Source of the DNA: Endocalyx cinctus
Taxonomy: Eukaryota; Ascomycota; Sordariomycetes; Amphisphaeriales; Apiosporaceae
Assembly: GCA_001600455.1 (NCBI GenBank)
Contig: BCKC01000008.1
Span: 1,151,345-1,215,344, forward strand
DNA: 64,000 nucleotides
Direction: 5' to 3'
Each line of letters starts with the position of its first letter. Position 1 is the first letter of the stretch. Shown here piece after piece: positions 47,632 to 59,078 of the stretch. Both the position numbers and the translations under genes were made by a program. A model generated the notes under the pieces. The model was not told the origin of the DNA, searched no databases, and worked only from the letters and a program-made list of their open reading frames with translations.

Positions 47632-49064
47632 ATTTTGAGCTAATTAGACGGAATATCTAGGCCAGTTTTTTTTTTTTTTTTTTTTTCACTTTTCGAAGAT
47701 CGTGATACCTTCTCATGCGTAATACTCCCTAAACTACTGACAATAATTTATTATTACCTAAAGCTAAAGTGTTATTCGTATGATACATAAAAGCCTCTTC
47801 ATTATACGCTTAGTCGCGAAATTAGCAACGGAAATCTGCCATGGGACACGACATAAGAGATACACACAATATACTAGATGGGATAATTTTTAATTTTCTT
47901 ATACAAACGCACAGCTACAAATATGGTATTACACATTAATTAGTTGTACCAAGCTCTGCGATGATGAGTTAATAACAATCCAGTTATTTCCGTTTTCCTA
48001 TTTAATAGCTATTGATTCGTAATCACAGATTCCCGTAATTATGTCACGTCAAGAGTAATTACAATAAGGCCGAAGAAGGGCAAATTTGTTTCTGCTAGTG
48101 ACAGAGTTCCCATATCCATGGAAAAGATCATTAGCGAAAATCTTGGCTTTTCAAGGCAGTCCCCTATAAGGCTCGGAAAGATTACCTTCTTGGGGTAACT
48201 AAAACGTCCCCTCAGAATAATTACAATATCTCTGGGGCATTGCAGCCTCCCCTCTTTGAGGTTTCTTGGCGTTGACCTAGGCGGTGAAAGCCTACAAACG
48301 GTGATATTGATACAAAATATTTCATATCTTCTCGTAAGAGTATGGTATTTAACTCCCTCCTTGGAAGTTCCTGTCACAAGGGTAATCTCCCCACCATGGC
48401 TTGGAGTGGGAATGAGAATGAGAATGATAAGCACCGACACCGCAGACTTTTCAAAAACAGAGAAGAAAAAAACGGTGTGGGAGGATGTATATTTTCTGAA
48501 TTCTATAAACTAAAAAGGTATTGCTGTTGCCATATTTGTTGGAATACCGTATGCCGGTGAGAATATAGTTTCTATTTTAAAATTGGAAGAATCCTTATTT
48601 TGTTTCTTCGCATCTCTTACCCTTTTTGCATTATTGGGGATTCCGGAGGAAGAAGAAAAAAAGAAAAAAAAAAGGGAACAAAGCGCTCTTCTCATCAGTA
48701 ATTTAGGAGTCGGCAACGGAAATAACAAAACGAAGAATGAGGGGAAACAAGATAAGTAAAAATAAGTACGCCCAGGCAATATATTAGCGGCTGCTTTCCG
48801 CCGGAGTGGAAATAAACGAGGCCTTTCCCATTCCCAGGAACCAAACGTCTGGGTAGAAGGGCGTTTTTCCCCTACACTTTAAACAGGCCTTCCTTGTGTC
48901 GTCGTACATAACGTCACGCAAGTCTGTAGCGGCCAACTTGAAAGTCCCGCATGCCGATCTCCCATAGAGTTTTTTTTTTTTTTTTTTTTCTCGAAAGTAG
49001 TAGTGATATTTTCCTTGTTGCGGTCCGCACTCTGTGACCTAACGGGGTTAATTAAAGGGCCTTC

Positions 49065-49089
49065 TTTTTTTTTTTTTTTTTTTTTTTTT
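49065..49089. repeat. T25 homopolymer
   Basis: Twenty-five T, only 75 bp after another T20 tract (48970-48989). Confidence 0.9.
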
Positions 49090-51583
49090 CATCATCTCCG
49101 CCATCATACATATGCGTATGCATGGTACAATGAGCTGGGGACTAAACCACTTTTTCAGTTAGACCCAAAAAAAATGCAAGTAATTATGGCCGTCCCCGCA
49201 GAGGAGAGTTTGTTGTTAGCGTATGAGTAAGACAGTATGACGCATAAAAGAACAAGAAGAGGAGAGAAAAAAGAGGATGACTAAATTGAATGCGGCTAAG
49301 TCGGTAAGGTGAGCTCCGAGGTAAGCAGCAGTCGAGGAGGGTGAGTGGGAACAAACTCACCTGATACTACAGTAGGTTAGGAGGAAGAAGAAGAGGGGGG
49401 TATTAGACTTAGCATGTGTTCTTTGTCGGTAACCTGTCATGGGAGGATCCGGGACACCCCCTGATGCAACAAAATCACTGTATTCTTCTTGTACCTTATC
49501 GTAAGATTAAAAGCACAAGAAAAATTAAAGAACTTGCGTATCTAGGTATTGTGCTCGGACAATTGTCATTTTACTCTTACTACGATAATGAGATTGTAAC
49601 ATGGTACGACTCTCCGAGGTATGTATATGATTACTTTGTAAGTCGATAAAAAAGGGAATTCAAAGGATTCATTTTGTCATCTGATGTAAATCTTGAAGTA
49701 GCGTACAAAGTTAGCGACGTTGTCTATACCAACCCTTGTTGGGATAAAATGGATACCTACAAGTTAACTACAAAGCTGTCATTACTGGGCAATGACAATT
49801 TTAAGCTGAATTCGGAGATCTTTTTTTTTTCTTTCTCCTCCTTCCAGGATTTGCTGTTTTATATAAGCCAATATCAAAACACCACGTGTAGCATCAGCGA
49901 GCGGGTTGAGCGATTTAGGGTCCTTCTGCGGATATAATTAATTCTAGATTACTCTTTCACTTCACTACCACAAGGAAAAAAAGAAAGAAAAAAAAAAGAA
50001 AGAAACAAAAAATATAGCAAGATGTCGCGGTATGTAATACTGTGGACTCTTGTCTGACCCCGTTCTTACTTCGTGGTTGGTCTATTTCGACCTCGAATTT
50101 TCTAATGCGGGTTGGTTGCGCAAGCGGCGCAAGGGATAGGGATTCTTGGAAGGTGGACAATAGCTTCTTAAGACTAAAAGGTCACAAGGAGATAAGTACA
50201 AAAGAAGGGTAAAAATGTCTTGCGGGTAACGGACCGGTGCGGTAGTGCTCTTGTTTGTTTAACCCCGTACTACGCGTCAGAAGAAGACTGGAATTTTTTT
50301 TTTTATTACGGATTACAACCGGTCTTGTAACGGGCCTGGAAATTTAAAGTTCGCTCACTTGAATCTACTGGTATCAGCGATGATGGGCTAATAAATTAAT
50401 GGTGGGTGGTAAATTATTCGAGGAAGAATGGGAAGGGAAATGATAAACCGTGTCCTAATTAGCGACGGTGGCAAGAATTATTGTAATGAAACAATGGGAA
50501 AAAGTTTTTGTGTGTGCAAATAAAGTAAGGGATCCATTCTTATATTTATGATAATTACTTTGTGAGCTGTCTTTGTACGTGTCAGAGGTGTGATGAAGAA
50601 ATGGTGTAGGGTCAGGGGATATATTATTTTGACACCTTTAACTTCCTGGTAGGAAGAAGCAGGGAAACCCTTACGAGAAAGAGATTCCTTGTGCAACGTA
50701 CCGTACCAAGTAGACCCAACAATCCCGGTGCTCAGACCAGTACTTTGCTAACGGCCGGCTGTCCTTAAAGCGTTGCATTATAATCTTGATCAACGCACCT
50801 AAAGTGACTTTGCACAAAAAATAAGGGAAAAAACAAGTCGGCATTGTAAATTTCAGGTAGTACTAATATTCGGCATTATATTCAGATTGACTTATTTCTG
50901 TAGTTGATAATTTATCAGCTATTTTGGTTTATCCGCATGATCACAAATAATGCGTAAATAGTATCCAGGAGAAGGTGGTCATCTAAAATAGTAAAATGTC
51001 TGTTTGATTTCTGTTTTCATAATCATTCCCTAACTTTGTTGTGTAAAGGGCGTCCGAGTGTTATAAATCTTTACAATGTGAGACAATCCTTCTTACCTTG
51101 ACCTCTTGGATATTCCATTAGACTTCTCTGTGGCACGTCAACGTGATCTTTTTGACTTAAACGGATAACGGCATACTTTTTTGTCTTAGATAGTGGTACT
51201 ACATATCTACCAGCCTACCACCAACGGCTTTTATGTGTAATTATAAAGAAAAAGAGAGATGTGCGAGATCGCCGAGCAAGTTGGGGCTTATTCGGCGACG
51301 ACTTGTAATTATTTATAATCTCAACCCTCCACACCTTCCGAAGGGATGAATCTAGGCGGTGCTTAGCAGATTTAGTTTCCCATTTTCCTCTCCCCGGCTT
51401 CTTCGGCACCTTGCGGGAGCATCACACGGAGGGTGGACGCGCGTGGTAAATGTCAGGAATAACCTTATTGCCTGGGTACCCTACGGTGCAGGATGGACCG
51501 ACAAAAAATATACACCTCGTATTTAGTATGTGTCCAACCCTGCTTAGTTGTCATTAATTTGACTTTCTAGCTCATGGGAAAGC

Positions 51584-51605
51584 AAAAAAAAAAAAAAAAA
51601 AAAAA
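51584..51605. repeat. A22 homopolymer
   Basis: Twenty-two A in the spacer. No flanking duplication that would mark a retroposed copy was noticed. Confidence 0.9.
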
Positions 51606-52862
51606 TTTCTCTCAAGTATATATACACATATTTACCTTACCCATATAAACTTGACTCATCATTCCGTTTCTGGCTGGGATACCGCTGTAAACCGCCGTTT
51701 GTACAATTTATTACGATCAACTCTAATGCGGTGTCCAGAATCTCTCCCGTAAACCAGGGGTAAATTTAATCAATTAAACAAGAGTAGAGGGAGGTAGGTC
51801 ACCCGTCGTACGTAGACAACTACTAACGTGTCATACTAAAGCTAAATCGTATTCACTAGGCTGAAGGATGGCTCGAATAAGAAGAGGAGGACGAGTCAAT
51901 ACCTGTTTGACCTTGGAAACTATGATTGATCCGTCGGAATTGTCCCCAAACTTTCTACGTGGACCTAGACCGTCATACATCCTTCTCGTCACGGAAATAT
52001 TCCTCGCTGTCTGCCGCAAGGAAAATGATTTGTTTGCCCTTAGCTAACACCAAACTGATACACATTCACGAGACGACCCATTTAATTTTAACTTTATTGG
52101 AAGACTCATAAGTAAAGTGGTATAATTATTTCATTGTGAAAGCAAGGCTGGATGCTAATATTGAGAGAAATAACTCGAGGGCTTCTCTTTTTAACTATGA
52201 GTGAAATTATCATGATAGGATCAACTTAAACATAAGGAATAGATAGAAACATTTTTTTGAACGCATGGCTAGAAACAAAATGTTCGGATATGTGCCGTGA
52301 GGCAAGCCAGATCTTATCCCCTTCCCCTCCCCCTCCCCGATCCGAATCAAATCGCTCTTTTCGTTTTAGCAGATGGAATAAAACAAAATAAAATAAAAAA
52401 AAAAATCACAGTAAATACCGCCCCTTAATAAGCAAACCAGAATGAGAGGGGAGAAAATAAGTATTTGGGGAATATTTGTGCCGCCACTTGTTTGTTGCCA
52501 AACCAGGATTCATCTAAAATTGAATGTCGTGCGCCAGCCATACGTCAGCTTCTTTCGTGTACGTTATAGACTAGGCTTGCTGCACTTTTTCTGCCCGTTG
52601 AAAATGCAATTGTTTCACGCATATGCTTAAAAGTTTGACACCGATCGGATGGCAGCCGTGAAGATCCATAGGTGCAAACCAATTAATCGCCCCGAAGAAA
52701 TCGCATGGCCTACCCGCAGATATGAATGCAAAAGCTGGCCAGCCAGCCATTCATCCACCGATACCGGAAAAAAACTTTTTGGATTTAGTCCCCTTACTCA
52801 AAAGAAATCGTTCCATCTCGTCCATATATTCTTTTTTTTTTTTTTATGGAATTATCATCAAA

Positions 52863-54096
52863 TCATCGTTGGCGACGGTTGAGCCGATTCAACATGTTGT
52901 GGTCAATATCACTGCTCGGCGGTGGATTCGAACCCATGATATTCTCTAAACTCATCACCGAACTAGCCGGGACACTAGTTGCTGGGGGCCCTGAAGGACT
53001 ACCCCGAGGGGGCGGTGTGCGATTATCGTATCCATGATGTGCTGAATGCTGATACGGCTGTAAATGACCTGGACTGCTGCTAGAAGGTGATCTTCGACGT
53101 GTGTTCTCGTCTGCTGGAAATGTGTTCGGGGGCGGCAGCCGTACCCCATGTTCCTCTGAATCCCTCGCACGCCGCCTGCTTGCTTCTGACCTATCATCGG
53201 AGAAAGAGCCGTACGAGCCGGTCGGAGATGGAAGTGGTTGTTCGTAGTGCTGAGCTGACGGTGGGTAGCTGCCTGCGTTAGGTAGAGGTTGCCCGTGTGC
53301 GCCGTATAGTTGCACACCGGGTGGGACGCCATTAGTAAACGCGGAGACTGGTACGAATGCGGTATTGGCTGTTGACGAGACTGGCTGGAAGAGACAATCT
53401 TGGTTCATCTTGATACAGTTCGTGCACTTCCCCCCAGACGAATTTTGGTATCCACTACATCGAATCTACACCGTCCATTAGTTATAAACGTTCAAAGAAA
53501 TGCATGTTCTGGTACATTTTAACAGCTCTTACCTTTCTCCTTCTGCAATATTTACATGCAATTGATGTCCGCTGTCGGGGGGCAGATTGTTGCATAACAG
53601 GAACTGCGCCTGGCGGTGCCTGAGAATAACTGGGTGGATAGGAACCTGGAGGTACTCGATCTGGTCGGTAACCGTAGTCGTAAGGGGGTGCGCCGTACGG
53701 AGGCTGCTGTCCGGCATAATAAGCTTGCGCGCGGGCATCTCCTTGGGGGTAAGCGGCTTTCGGGTCCTGGCTATGTGTCTGTACGGGTGGTAAGTAGGTT
53801 TGGTGACTGGGTCCTCCAGCTGGATAGGCATGGCCACCACCCGAGGGCGAGTAGCTTGTAGGTGGGCGATATCCATGGACGGAACTTGGAGACTCGCCGT
53901 ACGCGTGAGCTCTTGGGTCATACGACCGATCATGAGAAGAGCCGTACATAATGGTTGGATCGTGAATTGAAGGCAAAGTTATCGAGCCAGAAGCCATTTG
54001 CGATCGTTCTTCGTTAGGTCCCGATGGATACTGGGAGTGACTAGGATGTTCGTGGTTTGGTGTAAGTGATCTCCTTTTTCGGTGGTTTCCTGCCAT
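52863..54096 (-). CDS. Short GAL4-type Zn2Cys6 transcription factor
   Basis: Nuclear DNA-binding regulator. Exons on the minus strand are 54096-53533 and 53465-52863, encoding 388 residues. The intron (53532-53466, 67 nt) falls inside the zinc cluster and splicing restores it: cysteines at 181, 184, 191, 202, 205 and 212 (C-X2-C-X6-C-X10-C-X2-C-X6-C). The motif text is IACKYCRRRK, then IRCSGYQNSSGGKCTNC, then KMNQDC. The cluster sits mid-protein between a Tyr/Pro/Gln/Gly-rich N-terminus and a Ser/Pro-rich C-terminus. No fungal-specific TF middle domain is present, so this is one of the short Zn2Cys6 proteins. It stands 5 kb from the catabolic cluster; whether it regulates that cluster is unknown. 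No target sites or ligand can be read from the sequence. Confidence 0.92.
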
Positions 54097-55208
54097 GCGT
54101 GGCGATGAAACCTTTTAAGAGGATGCCAAGTCGATAGTTATACTATATTTGCCGTATTACTAGATGGGAATTCCAACTTCGTCGAGGAATAGTTTGCGAT
54201 GCGCTCAAATGCTAAGTGATTCGTTGACCGTATCCTTCACACGTATAAAACTCAAATCGGTGATTCAATATTATGAAAGCATGTCAAAAAGAAACGTTCG
54301 CCGGCTCTAGAGGATAAAAGAAGATGGAAGTTCTAGTGCGTCACGAACAAGGTTGAGCGGCGCCGTGGAAATCAGTTTAACAAAACGGTGTGTAGCGTTG
54401 AGCTATAAGACGTTGGACGAGCCCAGATAATAGTGACGTATTAGGTATGTGGTAGTCGTTAAGCTTGTGAAAATGAAAGGATTTTAGATTATGTAGAAGT
54501 TGAAAAATGGAATTATTCTCAATCACCACACTGCTATATTTCAGAATATGTAATGATGGGAAGAAAGATGAGATGGAAGAGAAGTACGGCGCACAGCTAG
54601 AAATTAATAGAGTGGACTGGACTCGTGGAGAGGCGGGGCCTACCGCACCGAAATGCGCAGTGGTTCCTTGGACCCGTGTACTAGGTGAGTAAAAAAAGGT
54701 CAGGTCCAGTTGGATGTGGCGGAGCCAATGCCTTAAGTTGGAGGAACCACCTAAATAGTAGTGGCCCTGTAGTGCCGGGTAGAGGAGGGCCTGACTCTCT
54801 CTCACACTTTTCTCTGTCTGGATACTTTGATTGCGGGATGAACCTTGTGGATTACAGAACGCAAGGAAACCGTAAGTAATAAACCGAAACTAAAATAGCG
54901 AGTTTGTCAGCAAGGAATTAATCTAGGTACATAAAGTAATGTGAATAAGATTAGGAATGTGAGGATCTGAATAAATGAAGAAAAATGAGGATAAGTAAGA
55001 TGTATTTCAGAACTGCCTCCAAGTCTTTCATCCTTCGTGTAAATAAGGGACCGAGAATGAAGGATGAAAGGACAACGAGGTTTTAGTTTTCGATTTCTCA
55101 TCGTCTCCCGTATTTCTTCTTCTTAAACTTGTGGTGTAACATACGCACGCCCGGAATCTCTGTATCTAGAGATGAAAACTAACATGTGTAACAAATTACA
55201 AAATGCTC

Positions 55209-55230
55209 AAAAAAAAAAAAAAAAAAAAAA
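55209..55230. repeat. A22 homopolymer
   Basis: Twenty-two A, about 1.1 kb upstream of the Zn2Cys6 start codon. Confidence 0.9.
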
Positions 55231-56805
55231 GGGATTGTGGTCCAACGAAATAACAAGACTGAGAAAAACAGTAGTTACACCCAATGAGGCACATGATGAA
55301 GAATAGCAATAAAATTAGATTATTAATAGGGAGGTTTGCCACTGTTGACAATAGTCCGTTTTGAGCAACGCACTTTGAGCAGAAGTGGAAGTAACTAACA
55401 ACCAACTATCCCACTCCGATGAGATACCGTTACAAGATGGCGAGTACGATTTGGAAGAGGAGAGAGGGAAACGGTGGAGATAGACCAAGACCGTCACTAT
55501 GCTAAAGGACTGACGTACCTTTCAGTGGGTGGATCACGGGAGTGACGGGATTGACGCGATGGCGTCGAGTTGGCTAGAATCACCGGTAGATATCGTAAAG
55601 CCTACGTAACCTGCACAAATTTTTCAACGTTCGATGACGAGAGAAAAGATGCGCACAGAACGTATGGCGAAGAAAGACAAAAGATGCCTAATGAATGACT
55701 AGACAGAAAGCAAGAGAATCGTTCAGTGCCCACGCGGATTGGAACTGGAATTCAGACAGCTGGTTCTGGGCCTGGAAACGGGAAATTCGTACGGGGCCGG
55801 CGATGACGGACCAAGCTTTAGTAGATAATTAGGTTGGCGAGTTTAGTCGCCACACTAGAATGACGAGTGACGGCCTACTGCAAATGTGGGATGGGCCGAC
55901 GAGCCGCTAATGGGGAGGTTAGGCTCAAGTAATTTAGTTGAGCGGTACAGCCTCTTCACTTTCACAGGTGCTCCTTGCTTGATTTTCCTCCGCGGGTACC
56001 GTATGACCGATCGTAGAAAGTTGAAAGATGATGACGCCTGGCTGGATACTTGCCGAGGTGAGCCGAAGGTAAAGGTTAGTTTTTACTGGGCATTAGGTAA
56101 TAATACGAAATTATGAAATGATACGAAACAAGAAGTAAAAGGAAAGAGACGTTTATTAGGCATGCATGTAGATAGTTTAACTTGGTGAAGACAAGAGTCT
56201 TGTCATAAAGAGTGAGAACATAAGTTTTGAGGGAAAATGAAGAAAAAAAAAAATTAAGAGTAATAAGATGAAGTAAGAAAAAAAAAATCAAAGAAGAATA
56301 ATGGAATGATGATGACGATGATTATGTTGATTGATGACTTTCAAGGGTTATGAACAGAGGGGAGTGAAGTAACAAATAAACCTACCTAAGCTGGCTGGCT
56401 GGGTACTTTGAATACGGAATAAACCCAAGTCAGATTTCCCGTACCTTTTTGTGATGAGACGGGATGGGATTTGATTGTAGATAACAGGCGGTTGCAGAGA
56501 TGGTGTGGCGTTGGGCCGGGTTATGTTTTTTTTTTTTTTTCTTATTTTTTTAATTCTTCTCTTTAAACTTAGTTACGTTGCACAAGTTTGCATGTGTTTG
56601 AGAGAAAGAAGAGGGAAAAGCAACGAAGGACTTTTTTAGACTTCGGAAAGGGCGTGTAAAGGTTATGGAGGGTGTGCGCAAGTGTGAGTCTTTTCTGTGT
56701 GTCTGACTAGAGTCGCCAAATAAGAATTCAGCTGCTTTTTGAAGGGGGGGGTGTTTGTGGAAATATGGAATAGTGTAAAGAAAAAAAAATAAAAAATTAT
56801 AAGAT

Positions 56806-56829
56806 AAAATAAAATAAAATAAAATAAAA
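56806..56829. repeat. (AAAAT)5 pentanucleotide repeat
   Basis: About five AAAAT-type units in tandem; the same repeat type occurs at 24281-24300. Confidence 0.85.
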
Positions 56830-59043
56830 CCGATAAATAAATAATAAATAGGGTAAAATGGGATGGGATAGGATCTTGGTCTGGCTTAGTTTGGGACAGG
56901 ATGGGAATACGCTAGATCAAGTTACAGGTTCCCAATTCCAGCCTAATAGTACAAGCCTAACCCGCCTGGACGGTAACAGGTACAGGGTTGCAGAATGGGC
57001 CGCAGCAGGGGTACTCGAAATGATTCGATCAATTGTACCCTCAGGTTCCCTTAGATTAGGTACCGTACCGTAATACTTAAAGTACCTAGGTAGTGTGTAC
57101 CGCACAGAACACGTTTATTTATATTCTCGGCTAAGCCTTGGGTAAAGTAATCAATCAGTAAAATATATATATATAATCCCTAATCTTATAAAAGTAAAGA
57201 AGTACTTACCTGGCTTATTTTTCTTGTTTGTTTATATTTTGTTTGATTTGATGGATTGGCTGAGGCAAACGGAAATAATAGGTATAATAATGTGTGTGTA
57301 TAGTATATGGTATATACCCAAGTATATATTTCCCTTCAAAGATGTCAAATTTCCGAAGTAGGATCCTCTCTTCCTATTCTCGAAATAGAAGGGTAGAGGA
57401 ATTCGAGCTTTTACCGATGATATGATACGACGTATATGGTGCGTCGTGTGTAGACTCGAGGGACACCCAACTTATTCGGTTTGATTTGGCCCCAAATCCG
57501 GTCAAACAGAATAAATAGCTGAAATATATACGTATATATGTATATTTATATATAGAATATAAATCTCTCTTTTCGCTTTGCTCGGCTTAGACTTGTAGTA
57601 AGATGAGAGGAGCTGAAATCCTCTGGTCGACAAGCCTAGAATTATTTAGCATTGATCAATTCGTTTTTTTTCCCTCTCTCTCTGAACTTTTGTTACAGTG
57701 TAAGTCAGGTTCAATTTGGTGCATCGGGTTAAGACAGTTTTTCGTGTGGTAATTTACTCACACTCCCGTCGTCACCTTGAGAGATCTCGATGGCGGCCTT
57801 AACTATGCAGAGGAATGAACTTGCTTGAAAAAGGTGTAAGAAAAAAAAAAGATTACACTCTTCGGTACGGTAAATCGCAAGAAGCTTTGAATAAACCGGT
57901 CTAGCAAGATGCATCGATAAGACGAACCAGAACCTTCAGTGTTCTTTATTATTCAGATTTCCGAATGGATGTGACGTGTGGGTGGTGAGTGCGTGGGCTA
58001 GCTCCTCGTGGCCTTCGGCGTGTGCAGGGCCAAAAGTACTACCTGGTAAGGTAAAGTGAGTCCACTAAGTATCTGTAGGGTGGGTGGTTGTCAAACAAGC
58101 CCTAGGAAAATGTTACGGGCGAGCGAAACGGGGGCACGACAGGGGAGGTCAAGGGCCAATTGAGGAGCCGTTTATTAGTGGGATGTAGCGCGAGAGTATA
58201 AGTACAGTTCTCGTTCTTGCTACACTAGTAGAGGTACTGGACACGTACTTCCACTTAGTATAGATTGGGAAAGCGGACGAGTGTGGATGGGTGTTCCCGC
58301 GATGTACCCTAGCTGGAAAGCACTGTACTTTTTTTTTTTTTTTTCTCTCAACCCCCTATAGTTATAAGGTACCGTATTATGATAGAAGCCTAGCCCAGAT
58401 ACAGGGGGTCCGATGTTCTCTGAGTCTCCAGGACAAGTAAGATAGATCGAGTCAAAAACGAAAAAATGTCTCCAGAGTCACTAATGAGCATGGATCGCAG
58501 CAAGCTTGGACCTGTGTATACCTACTTGTACACTATTATGCGGACAAGTGTTTGGCAAGGGTATTTAGTCACGATGACACAATACCTCGTCAATGAATTA
58601 GTGTAGTAAATTGAAAACGGAATGGCCAACTCCTTCCGGTTCATCAGATGACGGGAATCGTCAAACTAATCGATCGCGATGCCGATGCAAGAGTCCCAGG
58701 GCTCTGGCTCACCAACTTTCTTTTCTTTCTGTTTCTTGATTTTCTTTTCTTTTTCTTTTTTCTTTTTTTTTAACCTCCCGTCAAACCCCCTGTCCCTTTT
58801 CTCTGAACAAGGGGGGTCGTTGATTAACGGCAGAGGGTGTGTGGTACACAAATGTTGGTAAGTTGGTTCGTTTAGTACTTGTATGCCGGATGAGATACCA
58901 CACCGCTGCTTTTATGTCACCAAATCCTGGGCCTACGCTTGCTGAGTACGCGGTATGTGATATGCACCAATTTAGCGTGCTCTCGTTTTTTTTTTTTTTT
59001 CTGTTTGATGATAGACGAATGAGTGGGTGGGTAAGAAGTATTG

Positions 59044-59046
<3 letters not shown>

Positions 59047-59075
<29 letters not shown>
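59047..59075. repeat. (TG)14 microsatellite
   Basis: Fourteen TG units followed by an ATGCGCGCG stretch; alternating purine/pyrimidine sequence that can adopt Z-form. Confidence 0.9.

Positions 59076-59078
<3 letters not shown>

Larger units (their letters stand above)
47632..52862. other. Long spacer between amidase and Zn2Cys6 gene
   Basis: About 5.2 kb, AT-rich, no gene recognised on either strand. It contains long A/T tracts at 47666-47686 (T21), 48970-48989 (T20), 49065-49089 (T25) and 51584-51605 (A22). The left end is the amidase 3' region and the right end the 3' region of the minus-strand zinc-cluster gene. Confidence 0.5.

Noticed and set aside
48039..48440. A 133-codon minus-strand frame with a hydrophobic start, resembling a small secreted protein
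   Set aside because: The hydrophobic start begins at GTG, not ATG; the first ATG is far inside the frame and removes the signal-like part.
52917..52940. GGATTCGAACCC, which looks like the 3' part of a tRNA gene on the minus strand
   Set aside because: It lies inside the zinc-cluster coding sequence (GSNPPP codons), with no A-box or acceptor stem at the right distance.
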